This document shows, piece after piece, positions 51,572-63,584 of a stretch of DNA of 64,000 nucleotides; position 1 is the first letter of the stretch; every line of letters begins with the position of its first letter. Both the position numbers and the translations under genes were made by a program. Below the pieces are notes generated by a model. It was not told the DNA's origin, searched no databases, and saw nothing but the letters and a program-made list of their open reading frames with translations. This DNA is from Paractinoplanes maris (lineage in GTDB: Bacteria > Actinomycetota > Actinomycetes > Mycobacteriales > Micromonosporaceae), in the NCBI RefSeq assembly GCF_023544465.1, contig NZ_JALPVL010000004.1:372001-436000 (forward strand), given 5' to 3'.

Positions 51572-52854
51572 ATGGGGTCGACCCCGTCGTACGGGCCGGA
51601 ACACCCGCGAGGACTGATCGGGCGGCTGTCCGATCTGCGGGTCAGCACCAAGATCATGACGGCGGTGCTGGTCGTCGGCGCGCTCGGAAAGACGTGCAGA
51701 TCGCGGCCGTCCGCAAGGCCGAGGTCGACCCGCTGGTCGCGCAGGCCCGGGAGGCCATGGACACGCTCGCCGCCCAGACCGTCGCCAAGGCGCAGGAGGA
51801 GAAGGCCACCGCCCAGTCCGCCTACGACACCGCCCGTGACCTGATCATCGGACTGATCGTCGCCGGGCTGCTGCTCGGCGTGGCCCTGGCGATGGGCGTG
51901 GCCCGCCTGATCACCAAGCCGCTGGCCCGCTGCGTCCAGGTGCTGATGAGGATCCGGGACGGCGATCTGACCGCCCGCACCGGCCTGCACGGCCGCGACG
52001 AGCTGGGTCAGCTGGCCGAGGCGCTCGACACCTCGACCGAGGCCATGGCCGGCATGGTGCGCCAGGTGACTGACAACGCCCACCACGTGGCCGCGGCCTC
52101 CGAGGAGCTGTCCGCCGTCTCGGTGCAGATGTCCTCGGCCGCCGAGGAGACCTCGGCCCAGGCCGGCACCGTCGCGGCCGCGGCCGGCACGGTCTCGCAG
52201 AACGTGCAGACCGTCGCGGCCGGCGCCGACGAGATGGGCGTGGCGATCCGGGAGATCGCGACCAGCGCCACCCAGGCCGCCTCGGTCTCGGCCCAGGCGG
52301 CCCAAACCGCCGAGCGCACCAACGAGATCGTGGCCAAGCTCGGCCAGTCGTCGTCCGAGATCAGCGGCGTGGTGCAGCTGATCACGTCGATCGCCCAGCA
52401 GACCAACCTGCTCGCCCTGAACGCCACCATCGAGGCGGCCCGGGCCGGCGAGATGGGCAAGGGCTTCGCCGTCGTCGCCTCCGAGGTCAAGGACCTGGCC
52501 CAGGAGACCGCCCGGGCCACCGAGGACATCTCCCGCCGGATCGGCGCGATCCAGAGCGAGACCGGCCAGGCCGTGGTCGCGATCGGCGAGATCACCGAGG
52601 TGACCGCGCGGATCAACGACCACGCGGCCACCATCGCCGCCGCCGTCGAGGAGCAGACCGCCACCACCAACGAGATGGCCCGCAGCGTCGCCGAGGCGTC
52701 GGCCGGCGCCGAGGACATCGCCGGCACCATCGCCGGGGTGTCGCAGGCGGCCGGCGCCACCGCCACCGGTGCCACCGAGACCCAGGCGACGGCTCAGGAC
52801 CTGGCCCGGATGGCCGAGGAGCTGCACCAGACGATCTCGGTCTACCGCGTCTGA
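51572..52854 (+). pseudogene. Methyl-accepting chemotaxis protein, internally deleted and frameshifted
   Basis: The gene begins at the ATG 51572 (AGGAG 7 bases upstream) with a normal chemoreceptor N terminus ([20 protein letters not shown]). Near 51685-51693 this frame loses all similarity while another frame takes up the end of a sensor domain ([20 protein letters not shown]), the second membrane helix ([19 protein letters not shown]), HAMP, and an intact signalling hairpin ([20 protein letters not shown]). Most of the usual four-helix sensor domain (about 100 or more codons) is missing at the junction. A GTG at 51694 could still start a truncated protein, without a ribosome-binding site. 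No adaptor-methylation tail motif is seen. Confidence 0.75.
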
Positions 52855-52858
52855 CCGC

Positions 52859-53728
52859 TCACTTGTCGAAGCTCGCGTAGTACGACGCGGCCATGTCCTT
52901 GTCACCGTGGCCTTGCTCGGCGGCGCGGCGGAACCGCTCGGCCCCGGCCTCGGCCAGGTCGAGACGGACGCCGTGCCGCCGGCCGGCCTCGGCGATCAGG
53001 CGGGCGTCCTTCTCGGCCGTGGTCACCGCGAAGCTGGCCGGGGAGAGCTGGTCGCCCCGCACCAGTCCGACCTTGGTGCGCAGGTAGGCGTTGTCGAGCG
53101 GACCACCCTGGATGAGCTCGAGGAACTTGTCGGGGTCGACGCCGAGCGCCTCGGCCAGCGACAGCGTCTCGGCGCCGGCGTGGGTCAGCGCCAGCACCCA
53201 GCTGTTGGCGACCAGCTTGAGCCGGGTCGCCGCGCCGGGCTGGTCGAGCCACACCGTGCGGCTGCCGACCGCGTCGAAGACCGGCGTCAGGTCGTCCTGG
53301 CGCTCGGCCGGTCCGGCGGCGAGCACGGTGAGCTGACCCGCCTCGGCCGGCTGCCGGGTGCCGAGCACCGGAGCGTCGTAGAAGGCGAGGCCGTGCTCGG
53401 CGGCGTCGGCGGCCAGCCGGTCGACGTCCTCGAGGCTCACGGTCGTCGACTGCACCCACAGCGCCCCGGGCTTGACGGCCGGGAACGCCTCCCTCATCAC
53501 CTCACGGACGGCGTCGCCGTCATAGAGCATGGTGAGCACCACATCGGCGTCCCGCACGGCCTCGGCCGCGCTCGGCGCGACCACGGCCCCGTCGCCGGCG
53601 AGCGGTGCGGCCTTGTCGGCGCTGCGGTTCCAGACGCGTACGGTGTGCCCGGCTTTCAGGAGATTGCGGGCCATCGCGGCGCCCATGATGCCGGTGCCCA
53701 GCACGCCCACGGTAAGTGTTTCGGTCAT
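52859..53728 (-). CDS. NAD(P)-dependent beta-hydroxyacid dehydrogenase-like protein
   Basis: A 289-residue member of the 6-phosphogluconate/3-hydroxyisobutyrate dehydrogenase family. The coenzyme motif is GVLGTGIMGAAMARNLLKAG, the substrate loop D-A-P-V-L-G-T (usual S/G-G-x-x-G somewhat altered), and the catalytic lysine lies in TRLKLVANSWVLAL. It would oxidise a beta-hydroxy acid or act as an imine reductase (the family includes both). The ATG at 53728 follows AGGATGGCCGG. Its stop lies 4 bases from the chemoreceptor stop. Confidence 0.87.
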   Translation of the reverse strand: MTETLTVGVLGTGIMGAAMARNLLKAGHTVRVWNRSADKAAPLAGDGAVVAPSAAEAVRDADVVLTMLYDGDAVREVMREAFPAVKPGALWVQSTTVSLEDVDRLAADAAEHGLAFYDAPVLGTRQPAEAGQLTVLAAGPAERQDDLTPVFDAVGSRTVWLDQPGAATRLKLVANSWVLALTHAGAETLSLAEALGVDPDKFLELIQGGPLDNAYLRTKVGLVRGDQLSPASFAVTTAEKDARLIAEAGRRHGVRLDLAEAGAERFRRAAEQGHGDKDMAASYYASFDK

Positions 53729-53885
53729 CCGGCCATCCTGGCGCGCGCCTCGGCCTTCCGCCACGCCGTTCGCGCATGGCGTCCCCCCGCCGGCCGCATG
53801 CGGCGGGAAAAGGCCCCGGGCCGCCGGGAAGGCCCAGGGCGTGGACCCGTCGGAACTTGTCGTACCCCCGGGCGAGAATGATGAG

Positions 53886-55565
53886 GTGCTGACAGCGGTG
53901 GTGGCGGATGCGGGTGGCCGAGGAGGCCGCCTGGTGGATCTGCGGGCCGACGGCTCGGCCGCCGGTCCGGTCCGGCCGGCCGACGACCTGGCCGATGCCA
54001 TCGGCGAGCGGGAGGCCGCCGATCATCCCCGCTGGGTCTGGCCGGCCACCGCCGATCTCTATCCGGCGCTGCTGCGCGCCGGGGTCCGGGTCGCCCGCTG
54101 TCACGACCTCGAGCTCACCGAGGCGCTGCTCTCCGGGCACGCCGGGCGCTGGGGCGAGCCGCGATCACCGGCCGCGGCCCACGCCCGGTTGCACGGCCTG
54201 CCGGTGCCGCCCGATCCGCCGCCCCGGGTCGCCGAGCCGCCGGGCTTCGCCCAGGCGTCGCTGTTCGAGACGGCGGGCGACCACTCGGCCCCGGTGGCGA
54301 TCGAGGTCGTCCAGGAGGTCTACGCCGACCAGCTGACCCGGCTGGCCCGCACCGGGCATCCGGGCCGGTTCCGGTTGCTCGTGGCCGCCGAGTCGGCCGG
54401 TGCCCTGGTCGGGGCCGAGATGGGGCACACCGGGCTGCCGTGGCGGGCCGATCTGCACGACGCCCTGCTGCGCGAGCTGCTCGGGCCACCGCAGCCGGTG
54501 GGGCCACCGCGCCGCCTGGCCGAGCTGTCGGCCGAGATCAACGCGGCCTTCGGCACGTGGGGGCTGCATCCCGACTCGCCGGCCGAGGTGGTCCGCGCGT
54601 TCGCCCGGGCCGGCGTCGACATCCCCAGCACCCGGGCCTGGGTGCTCAAACAGGTCGATCACCCGGCCGTCCGGCCGCTGCTCGAATACAAAGAGCTCTA
54701 CCGCATCTGGACGGCGCACGGCTGGTCGTGGTGTGACGCCTGGGTCAGTGACGGCCGGTTCCGGCCGGAGTATGTGCCGGGCGGCGTGGTGAGCGGCCGG
54801 TGGGCCACCCGCGGGGGCGGGGCGTTACAGGTGCCCAAGGCGGTGCGGCGGGCCGTTGTGGCCGATCCGGGCTGGCGGTTCGTGGTCGCCGACGCCGGTC
54901 AGCTCGAGCCGCGGGTGCTGGCCGCGATCTCGGGTGATGAGCGGCTGGCCGCGGCGGCGGCCGCCGGGGATCTGTATGCCGCGCTGGCCCGGGACTCGTT
55001 CGACGGTGATCGGGCCAAGGCCAAGGTGGCGCTGCTCGGCGCCATGTATGGGCAGACCGGCGGGGCGGCCGTCCCGGCGCTCGCGGTGCTGCGGCAGCGC
55101 TATCCGACGGCCTTCGAGTTCGTCGAGCAGGCCGCCCGGGTGGGCGAGGCCGGGGGGTTGGTCCGCTCCTGGCTGGGCCGCACGTGCCCGCCCTCGTCGA
55201 CGGCCTGGCGCGACGCCGGGCTCGACCCGCCGGAGGAGGCGGGCAGCGCGGAGCTGCCGCAGGGCGGCGCCTCGGGGCGGGCCCGCGGACGGTTCACCCG
55301 CAACTTCGTCGTCCAGGCGACCGCGGCCGAGTGGGCCCTGGTCCTGCTGGCCACGCTGCGCACGGCGCTGGAGGGCAGCAAGGCCGAGATGGTGCTGTTC
55401 GTGCACGACGAGGTGGTGATCCATTGCCCGGCTGAGCAGGCCGAGCAGGTTGTGGCGGCGGTCAACGAGTGCGCCGTGCGGGCGGGCCGGCTGCTCTTCG
55501 GCGACACCACCGTGCGCTTCCCGCTGGAGGTGGCGGTGGTCGACGCCTACGCGACGGCGAAATAG
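53886..55565 (+). CDS. Bifunctional 3'-5' exonuclease/DNA polymerase, PolA-like
   Basis: A 559-residue family A polymerase-like protein found in actinobacteria beside normal PolA. The N-terminal half is a reduced exonuclease-like domain (VWPATADLYPALLRAGVRVA). In the polymerase half, motif A is VVADAGQLEPRVLAAIS (where PolA has DYSQIELR), motif B KAKVALLGAMYGQTGG and motif C FVHDEVVIH. The key aspartates of motifs A and C are kept, so activity is possible. I prefer the GTG at 53886, which aligns with relatives; a GTG at 53841 would add 15 residues. Its role is probably in DNA repair, by inference. Confidence 0.85.
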   Translation: MLTAVVADAGGRGGRLVDLRADGSAAGPVRPADDLADAIGEREAADHPRWVWPATADLYPALLRAGVRVARCHDLELTEALLSGHAGRWGEPRSPAAAHARLHGLPVPPDPPPRVAEPPGFAQASLFETAGDHSAPVAIEVVQEVYADQLTRLARTGHPGRFRLLVAAESAGALVGAEMGHTGLPWRADLHDALLRELLGPPQPVGPPRRLAELSAEINAAFGTWGLHPDSPAEVVRAFARAGVDIPSTRAWVLKQVDHPAVRPLLEYKELYRIWTAHGWSWCDAWVSDGRFRPEYVPGGVVSGRWATRGGGALQVPKAVRRAVVADPGWRFVVADAGQLEPRVLAAISGDERLAAAAAAGDLYAALARDSFDGDRAKAKVALLGAMYGQTGGAAVPALAVLRQRYPTAFEFVEQAARVGEAGGLVRSWLGRTCPPSSTAWRDAGLDPPEEAGSAELPQGGASGRARGRFTRNFVVQATAAEWALVLLATLRTALEGSKAEMVLFVHDEVVIHCPAEQAEQVVAAVNECAVRAGRLLFGDTTVRFPLEVAVVDAYATAK

Positions 55566-55627
55566 ACCCGGTTTGTCGGCGACGTCTCAGTAGATGGAGC
55601 TGCCGCCGGCGGGGAACGAAAATCGGG

Positions 55628-55633
55628 TAGTTT
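55628..55633 (+). promoter_or_regulatory. Possible -10 element of the metH transcript
   Basis: TAGTTT fits TAnnnT and would place the transcript start near 55640, just before the first stem of the riboswitch. No clear -35 is seen in the GC-rich upstream bases. Confidence 0.4.
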
Positions 55634-55640
55634 TGTTGGT

Positions 55641-55725
55641 CCGAAGCGAGAGGCGCTGCAACGGGGTGACACCCGCCACGCTCGCTCGGTGGAAACCGAC
55701 CAAGGGCGCCTCCGTTAACCGGAGG
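55641..55725 (+). promoter_or_regulatory. S-adenosylhomocysteine (SAH) riboswitch
   Basis: The leader has the SAH riboswitch layout. P1 is AGCGAG (55645-55650) with CTCGCT (55681-55686); the conserved core GAGGCGCTGCAACGG follows the 5' arm, with a small P2 hairpin (GGGT/ACCC, 55664-55674). A pseudoknot joins GAGGCGC (55650-55656) to GCGCCTC (55706-55712); an optional hairpin TCGGT/ACCGA lies between. CCTCCG (55709-55714) can instead pair with CGGAGG (55720-55725), which contains the metH ribosome-binding site. SAH binding would fix the pseudoknot and free the site, switching metH on, as known for this class. Confidence 0.85.
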
Positions 55726-55733
55726 TGGTCGGT

Positions 55734-59387
<3,654 letters not shown>

Positions 59388-59404
59388 TCGGGCATGATCG
59401 TCGG

Positions 59405-59818
59405 ATGACCACCGTCGATCTCCAGGGCGTCGACGCCCTCCTGGCCCGGGCTCGCGACGGCATGCGACGGCTCGACCCGCACGAGACGCGGGCGGCCGTC
59501 GCGGCCGGCGCGCTGCTCATCGACACCCGCACCGATGTGCAGCGCCAAACCCAGGGCCGGCTGCCGGGCTCCATCGTGATCGACCGCACGGTGCTGGAGT
59601 GGCGGCTCGACCCGGCCTCGCCGCACCGCATCCCCGAGGCCACCGGCGCCGACCGGGTGATCATCGTGGTGTGCCGGCAGGGCTACAGTTCCAGCCTGGC
59701 CGCCGCCAGCCTGCGCGCGGTCGGCCTGCGCAACGCGACCGACCTGGCCGGCGGCGTCGAGGCGTGGCTGGCGGCCGGCCTGCCGACCACCACCGACCCC
59801 GAGGACGTGCGTTTCTGA
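59405..59818 (+). CDS. Rhodanese-like sulfurtransferase domain protein
   Basis: A 137-residue single rhodanese domain. The active-site loop is VVCRQGYSSSLAA with C90; the N-terminal CH2A-like piece LLIDTRTDVQRQTQGRLPGS and the end LAGGVEAWLAAGLP are typical. It would carry a sulfane sulfur on C90. It starts 17 bases after metH and its stop overlaps the next start (TGATG), so metH, this gene and the next are probably one operon, linking it to sulfur metabolism. Confidence 0.87.
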   Translation: MTTVDLQGVDALLARARDGMRRLDPHETRAAVAAGALLIDTRTDVQRQTQGRLPGSIVIDRTVLEWRLDPASPHRIPEATGADRVIIVVCRQGYSSSLAAASLRAVGLRNATDLAGGVEAWLAAGLPTTTDPEDVRF

Positions 59819-60150
59819 TGCCGCTGCTCTTCTCGTACGGAACCCTGCGCGACCCGGCCGTGCAGAGAGCCAATTTCGGGCGTACGCTCACCGGCCGCGA
59901 CGACCGCATCGTGGGCTACCGCCTCGAGATGCTGCAGATCGCCGACGCCGAGGTGGTGGCGCTCAGCGGCGAGACGCACCATCCGATCCTGGTCGCCACC
60001 GGCTCCCCGGACGACACCGTCGACGGCTCGGTCCTCGAGCTCACCGACGACGAGCTGCGGCGGGCCGACGACTACGAGGTCGACGACTACCAGCGCGTCG
60101 AGGCACCCCTGGCCGCCGGCGGCACGGCCTGGGTCTACGTCGCGCAGTGA
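59818..60150 (+). CDS. Gamma-glutamylcyclotransferase-like (AIG2) protein
   Basis: A 110-residue GGCT/AIG2-fold protein. The signature is LLFSYGTLRDPAVQRANFGR at the start and DYEVDDYQRVE towards the end; E in DDYEVDDY (about residue 84) is the probable general acid/base. Members cyclise gamma-glutamyl amines to 5-oxoproline, though many are uncharacterised. One-base overlap with the rhodanese gene. Confidence 0.87.
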   Translation: MPLLFSYGTLRDPAVQRANFGRTLTGRDDRIVGYRLEMLQIADAEVVALSGETHHPILVATGSPDDTVDGSVLELTDDELRRADDYEVDDYQRVEAPLAAGGTAWVYVAQ

Positions 60151-60153
60151 CCC

Positions 60154-60696
60154 TCAGCCGCCCGCCAGATAGCGCAGCGCACGCCGGCGGCCCTTGACCG
60201 CCGTCCAGCAGGTCAGGCCGAAGCAGACGGCGAGCAGGACGGAAAGCCCGACCTGGAACCAGTTGTCGTCCACCACGGCGCGGAAGACGGCGGCGCCCGC
60301 CTGCAGCGCCGCGCCGGCGCCGGTGAGCCCGATGAACCAGCCCCGGCCGGTTTCCCACTCGGCGTTCTGCCGAGCCAGCGCGTCGATGCGGGGATCCGTC
60401 GTGCCGCCGTTGTCGAGCGCCCGCACCACCGCGTCCTGAACGCCCGGCTCGACACTGACCGGCGGCCGGCCCCGTCCCGCGCGCGGCCGGAACACCAACG
60501 CCACGATCAGCAGGCCCACCGTGGCCGGCACCAGCAGCAGGCCGACGTCCCCGGCCGACAGGCCTTCACCTCGCGAGAACAGGAGGCCGCCCGCGATGCC
60601 GATCACGCTGAGCACGATCACGACGGTGACCGCGAGGCGAAGGCGCTGGGCTGATTCGCTGTCGCGGGTCCTGGACGAGCCGGAGCCGGTAGTCAT
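60154..60696 (-). CDS. Hypothetical membrane protein
   Basis: A 180-residue protein with four hydrophobic segments (LAVTVVIVLSVIGIAGGLLF, VGLLLVPATVGLLIVALVF, WFIGLTGAGAALQAGAAVF and VGLSVLLAVCFGLTCWTAV). The middle loop (70-110) is soluble. No family is recognised. Its end is 3 bases from the converging cyclotransferase gene, and it lies 29 bases downstream of the DUF4142 gene on the same strand. The N terminus MTTGSGSSRTRDSES is disordered. Confidence 0.7.
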   Translation of the reverse strand: MTTGSGSSRTRDSESAQRLRLAVTVVIVLSVIGIAGGLLFSRGEGLSAGDVGLLLVPATVGLLIVALVFRPRAGRGRPPVSVEPGVQDAVVRALDNGGTTDPRIDALARQNAEWETGRGWFIGLTGAGAALQAGAAVFRAVVDDNWFQVGLSVLLAVCFGLTCWTAVKGRRRALRYLAGG

Positions 60697-60725
60697 GGCC
60701 GCCCAATACCCAGGACGGCCCGTCG

Positions 60726-61535
60726 TCAATACCGGGATCGATAGCGCCGGCGCCGGCGGCGGGGGTCGCCGAGCACGCTGCGGCCCACGAAGAAGGCCAG
60801 GCCGACGATCACCGCCAGCAGGCCACCGACCAGCGGCAGGTTGATCGTCGAGGCGGGCGCGCTCTGCGCGGCGGCGGACAGCGCCGGGCCCCCACCACCC
60901 CCGCCCTGGGTGGCGACGGCCGGCGGCGGGGCGGTCGGCAGGGCCTCGTAGTCGACCAGGTTGCTGCTCTCCAGCAGCGTCAGGTGGGTCATGACGAACT
61001 GGTTGGCCCGCTGGGCCAGCTTGCGGATCGTGTCGTTGCGGGTGCTGGTCCGGATCGTCGCGATGGCCGGGAAGATCTTGCCGTGCGCGGCCCGCAGCCG
61101 GTCGATGTAGATCTGGTCGAAATCCTCGCCCTGCGCGTCGCGCATCTCGGCCAGCCAGCCCTGCTGGTCCTGATTGGGCTTGTCGGGCAGCTTGATGGTC
61201 AGCTTCCGCGCCGCCTCGCGGACCATCCGGTCCAGCACGACGTGCTGGGCGGCGATGTCCTTGCCGATGGCCCTGATCCGCGGGTCGTCCGACTGCTTCT
61301 GGGCCATCTCGCCGGCCGGGATCTCCCACAGCCCGGCCAGGCGCACCTTGACCGCGAAATCCCGGTCGGCGGCGGCGACGTCGCCCGAGCCGGTGTCCTT
61401 GATCAGCCCGTTCGGTGGCAGCGGCACGCCCGGCTCGGCCCGAGCCGTGCCCGGCTCGAGCAGTACGGCGGCGATGACGGCGGACGCCATCAGGGCCAGC
61501 CGCCTCCGGCGGGACATGCGATCGACGGCGGACAC
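60726..61535 (-). CDS. DUF4142 exported protein
   Basis: A 269-residue exported protein. A signal peptide (LALMASAVIAAVLLEPGTA) is followed by a DUF4142 ferritin-like four-helix region (DRDFAVKVRLAGLWEIPAGE, IGKDIAAQHVVLDRMVREAA), then a Gly/Ala linker, a C-terminal membrane helix (LVGGLLAVIVGLAFFVGRSV) and a basic Arg-rich tail (DPRRRRRRYRSRY). The product is probably a helix bundle anchored outside the membrane. GTG at 61535 has GGAGG 5 bases upstream. Function of DUF4142 is unknown. Confidence 0.85.
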   Translation of the reverse strand: MSAVDRMSRRRRLALMASAVIAAVLLEPGTARAEPGVPLPPNGLIKDTGSGDVAAADRDFAVKVRLAGLWEIPAGEMAQKQSDDPRIRAIGKDIAAQHVVLDRMVREAARKLTIKLPDKPNQDQQGWLAEMRDAQGEDFDQIYIDRLRAAHGKIFPAIATIRTSTRNDTIRKLAQRANQFVMTHLTLLESSNLVDYEALPTAPPPAVATQGGGGGGPALSAAAQSAPASTINLPLVGGLLAVIVGLAFFVGRSVLGDPRRRRRRYRSRY

Positions 61536-61704
61536 GTCAACCTCCTCCAATGCACTGACAGCGGGCCCCCTGCGGGCGGTGATACGGACCGGAGCCCGCA
61601 GCGGATCAAAGGGGACCCACCGGATGCCGCCGGGCGGACCCGTTTGCTCGCGAACCGGGCGGGTAGCCCGACTCCGCTGAATCACGACTGATCAGGAGGT
61701 CCAG

Positions 61705-62847
61705 GTGCGAGCCATGACTTATCGGGGCCCGTATCGGGTGCGGGTCGAGGAGAAGGACCGGCCGTCGATCGAGCATCCCAACGACGCGATCGTGCGGGTC
61801 ACCCGGGCGGCCATCTGCGGTTCCGACCTGCACCTCTATCACGGGATGATGCCGGACACCCGGGTCGGCATGACCTTCGGCCACGAGTTCGTCGGTGTGG
61901 TCGACGAGGTGGGCGGCTCGGTGCGGAACCTCAAGGTCGGCGACCGGGTCATGGTCCCGTTCAACATCTTCTGCGGCACCTGCTTCTTCTGTGCCCGCGG
62001 GCTGTACTCGAACTGCCACAACGTCAACCCCAACGCCACTGCGGTCGGCGGCATCTACGGCTACTCGCACACGTGCGGCGGCTACGACGGCGGCCAGGCC
62101 GAGTACGTCCGGGTGCCGTTCGCCGACGTCGGCCCCAGTCTGCTCCCCGACTGGCTGGACGAGGAGGACGCGGTCCTGCTCACCGACGCGATGGCCACCG
62201 GCTACTTCGGCGCCCAGCTCGGCGACATCAAGGAGGGCGATGTCGTGGTCGTCTTCGGCGCGGGACCGGTCGGGCTCGCCGCCGCCGCGTCGTCGTGGCT
62301 GATGGGGGCGGGCCGGGTGATCGTCATCGACCACCTGGACTACCGCCTCGAGAAGGCCCGGACCTTCGCCCACGCCGAGACGATCAACTTCACCGAGTAC
62401 GACGACATCGTCGTCCACCTGAAGAAGCTGACCGAGCACCTGGGCGCCGACGTGGCCATCGACGCGGTCGGCGCCGAGGCCGACGGCAACCTGGTGCAGC
62501 ACGTCACCGCGGCCAAGTTCAAGCTGCAGGGCGGCTCGCCGATCGCGCTCAACTGGGCGATCGACTCGGTGCGCAAGGGCGGCACGATCTCGGTCATGGG
62601 CGCGTACGGCCCGATGTTCAGCGCGGTCAAGTTCGGCGACGCGATGAACAAGGGGCTGACGCTGCGGATGAACCAGTGCCCGGTGAAGCGGCAGTGGCCG
62701 CGGTTGTTGGAGCACGTCCGCAACGGCTATCTCAAGCCGCGCGACATGGTGACCCACCGGATCCCGCTCGAGCACATCGCCGAGGGCTACCACATGTTCT
62801 CGGCCAAGCTCGACGGCTGCATCAAGCCGCTCATCATCCCGTCCTGA
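61705..62847 (+). CDS. Zinc alcohol dehydrogenase, formaldehyde dehydrogenase-like
   Basis: A 380-residue zinc-dependent medium-chain dehydrogenase of the glutathione-independent formaldehyde dehydrogenase group. Catalytic zinc ligands C38 and H60-E61 (AAICGSDLHLYHG, GMTFGHEFVG); structural zinc C90, C93, C96, C104. The NAD motif is VVVFGAGPVGLAAAASS. It would oxidise aldehydes or alcohols with NAD; the exact substrate is not certain. GTG at 61705 follows AGGAGG. The next gene starts 10 bases after its stop. Confidence 0.9.
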   Translation: MRAMTYRGPYRVRVEEKDRPSIEHPNDAIVRVTRAAICGSDLHLYHGMMPDTRVGMTFGHEFVGVVDEVGGSVRNLKVGDRVMVPFNIFCGTCFFCARGLYSNCHNVNPNATAVGGIYGYSHTCGGYDGGQAEYVRVPFADVGPSLLPDWLDEEDAVLLTDAMATGYFGAQLGDIKEGDVVVVFGAGPVGLAAAASSWLMGAGRVIVIDHLDYRLEKARTFAHAETINFTEYDDIVVHLKKLTEHLGADVAIDAVGAEADGNLVQHVTAAKFKLQGGSPIALNWAIDSVRKGGTISVMGAYGPMFSAVKFGDAMNKGLTLRMNQCPVKRQWPRLLEHVRNGYLKPRDMVTHRIPLEHIAEGYHMFSAKLDGCIKPLIIPS

Positions 62848-62857
62848 GGGGGAAGCC

Positions 62858-63418
62858 ATGGCCTATACACCCGACAAGCCCAAACTCGCCGAGAACAGCG
62901 AGCAGCTGCGCGCCCGCATCCCCGGCTGGGGTGCCGACCTGGACCCGAAGGACCGCCCGTCGGTGCCACGGGAGCAGTTCGACCCGACGTTCGGCGGTGC
63001 GCACTGGGAGTTCCCCGAGCGTCAGCCCGAGCGGTGGCCGCGCGAGCGGTCGATCGAGCATGCCTTCCTGACCCCGGTCTTCGGCACGTCCTGCCCGCCG
63101 AAGGGACTCTCCGGCCGGATCCGCCGCTACTCGTACGCCAAGTACAGCGAGGGCCGCGCCGCGCACTGGCTGCTGCTGCTCGCCTCGGACCGGGTCGACG
63201 CGGTGGAGAGCACGCTGCGCTCGTTCGTGTCCCGCCGCCCGGACAACCCGATCACCGAGACCGGTGTCCTCAGCGAGGGGCGGCGGCACGGGCTGTCGTC
63301 GCGCCGGGGCCGCCGCTCCGACAAAGTCCACCACCCGCTCGACCCGATCATCGTGGCGGCTCCGTGGGTGCTGGGCGCCGGTCTCGTGTACGCCGTGGTC
63401 CGTCGCGTCCGCGGCTGA
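62858..63418 (+). CDS. Hypothetical protein in operon with the dehydrogenase
   Basis: A 186-residue protein. The N terminus is polar with LRARIPGWGADLDPKDRPSV and FGGAHWEFPERQPERWPRER, the middle has SYAKYSEGRAAHWLLLLASD, and the end holds one hydrophobic helix (IIVAAPWVLGAGLVYAVV) before a basic tail, so it is probably membrane-anchored. I recall similar small proteins beside formaldehyde-dehydrogenase-like genes in other bacteria but know no function. GAGGGGGAAGCC precedes the ATG. Confidence 0.75.
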   Translation: MAYTPDKPKLAENSEQLRARIPGWGADLDPKDRPSVPREQFDPTFGGAHWEFPERQPERWPRERSIEHAFLTPVFGTSCPPKGLSGRIRRYSYAKYSEGRAAHWLLLLASDRVDAVESTLRSFVSRRPDNPITETGVLSEGRRHGLSSRRGRRSDKVHHPLDPIIVAAPWVLGAGLVYAVVRRVRG

Positions 63419-63430
63419 TCGTCCGATCCG

Positions 63431-63470
63431 ACTGTGCGCCGGTGCCCCGGGGCGGGCACCGGCGCACAGT
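63431..63470 (+). terminator. Terminator-like hairpin after the dehydrogenase operon
   Basis: ACTGTGCGCCGGTGCCC (63431-63447) pairs perfectly with GGGCACCGGCGCACAGT (63454-63470) around a 6-base loop, a 17-bp stem. It starts 12 bases after the preceding stop. No T run follows. Confidence 0.75.
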
Positions 63471-63584
63471 GCTGCGCGCCATGGTGCTAGCACCACCGCG
63501 AAGTGTGGGGTCAGCCGGATGTCCGCCGGAGCCGCGAATTCATAGGTTGAGACCTCGTTCCGATGTGGAAACAGGGGGATCGAC

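Noticed and set aside
55641..55733. Cobalamin or SAM riboswitch upstream of metH
   Set aside because: The leader is too short for a cobalamin riboswitch and lacks its B12 box; the GCGCTGCAAC core and the pseudoknot fit the SAH class instead.
55725..55733. GTG at 55725 as the metH start
   Set aside because: It overlaps the GGAGG ribosome-binding site; the ATG at 55734 is spaced normally from it.
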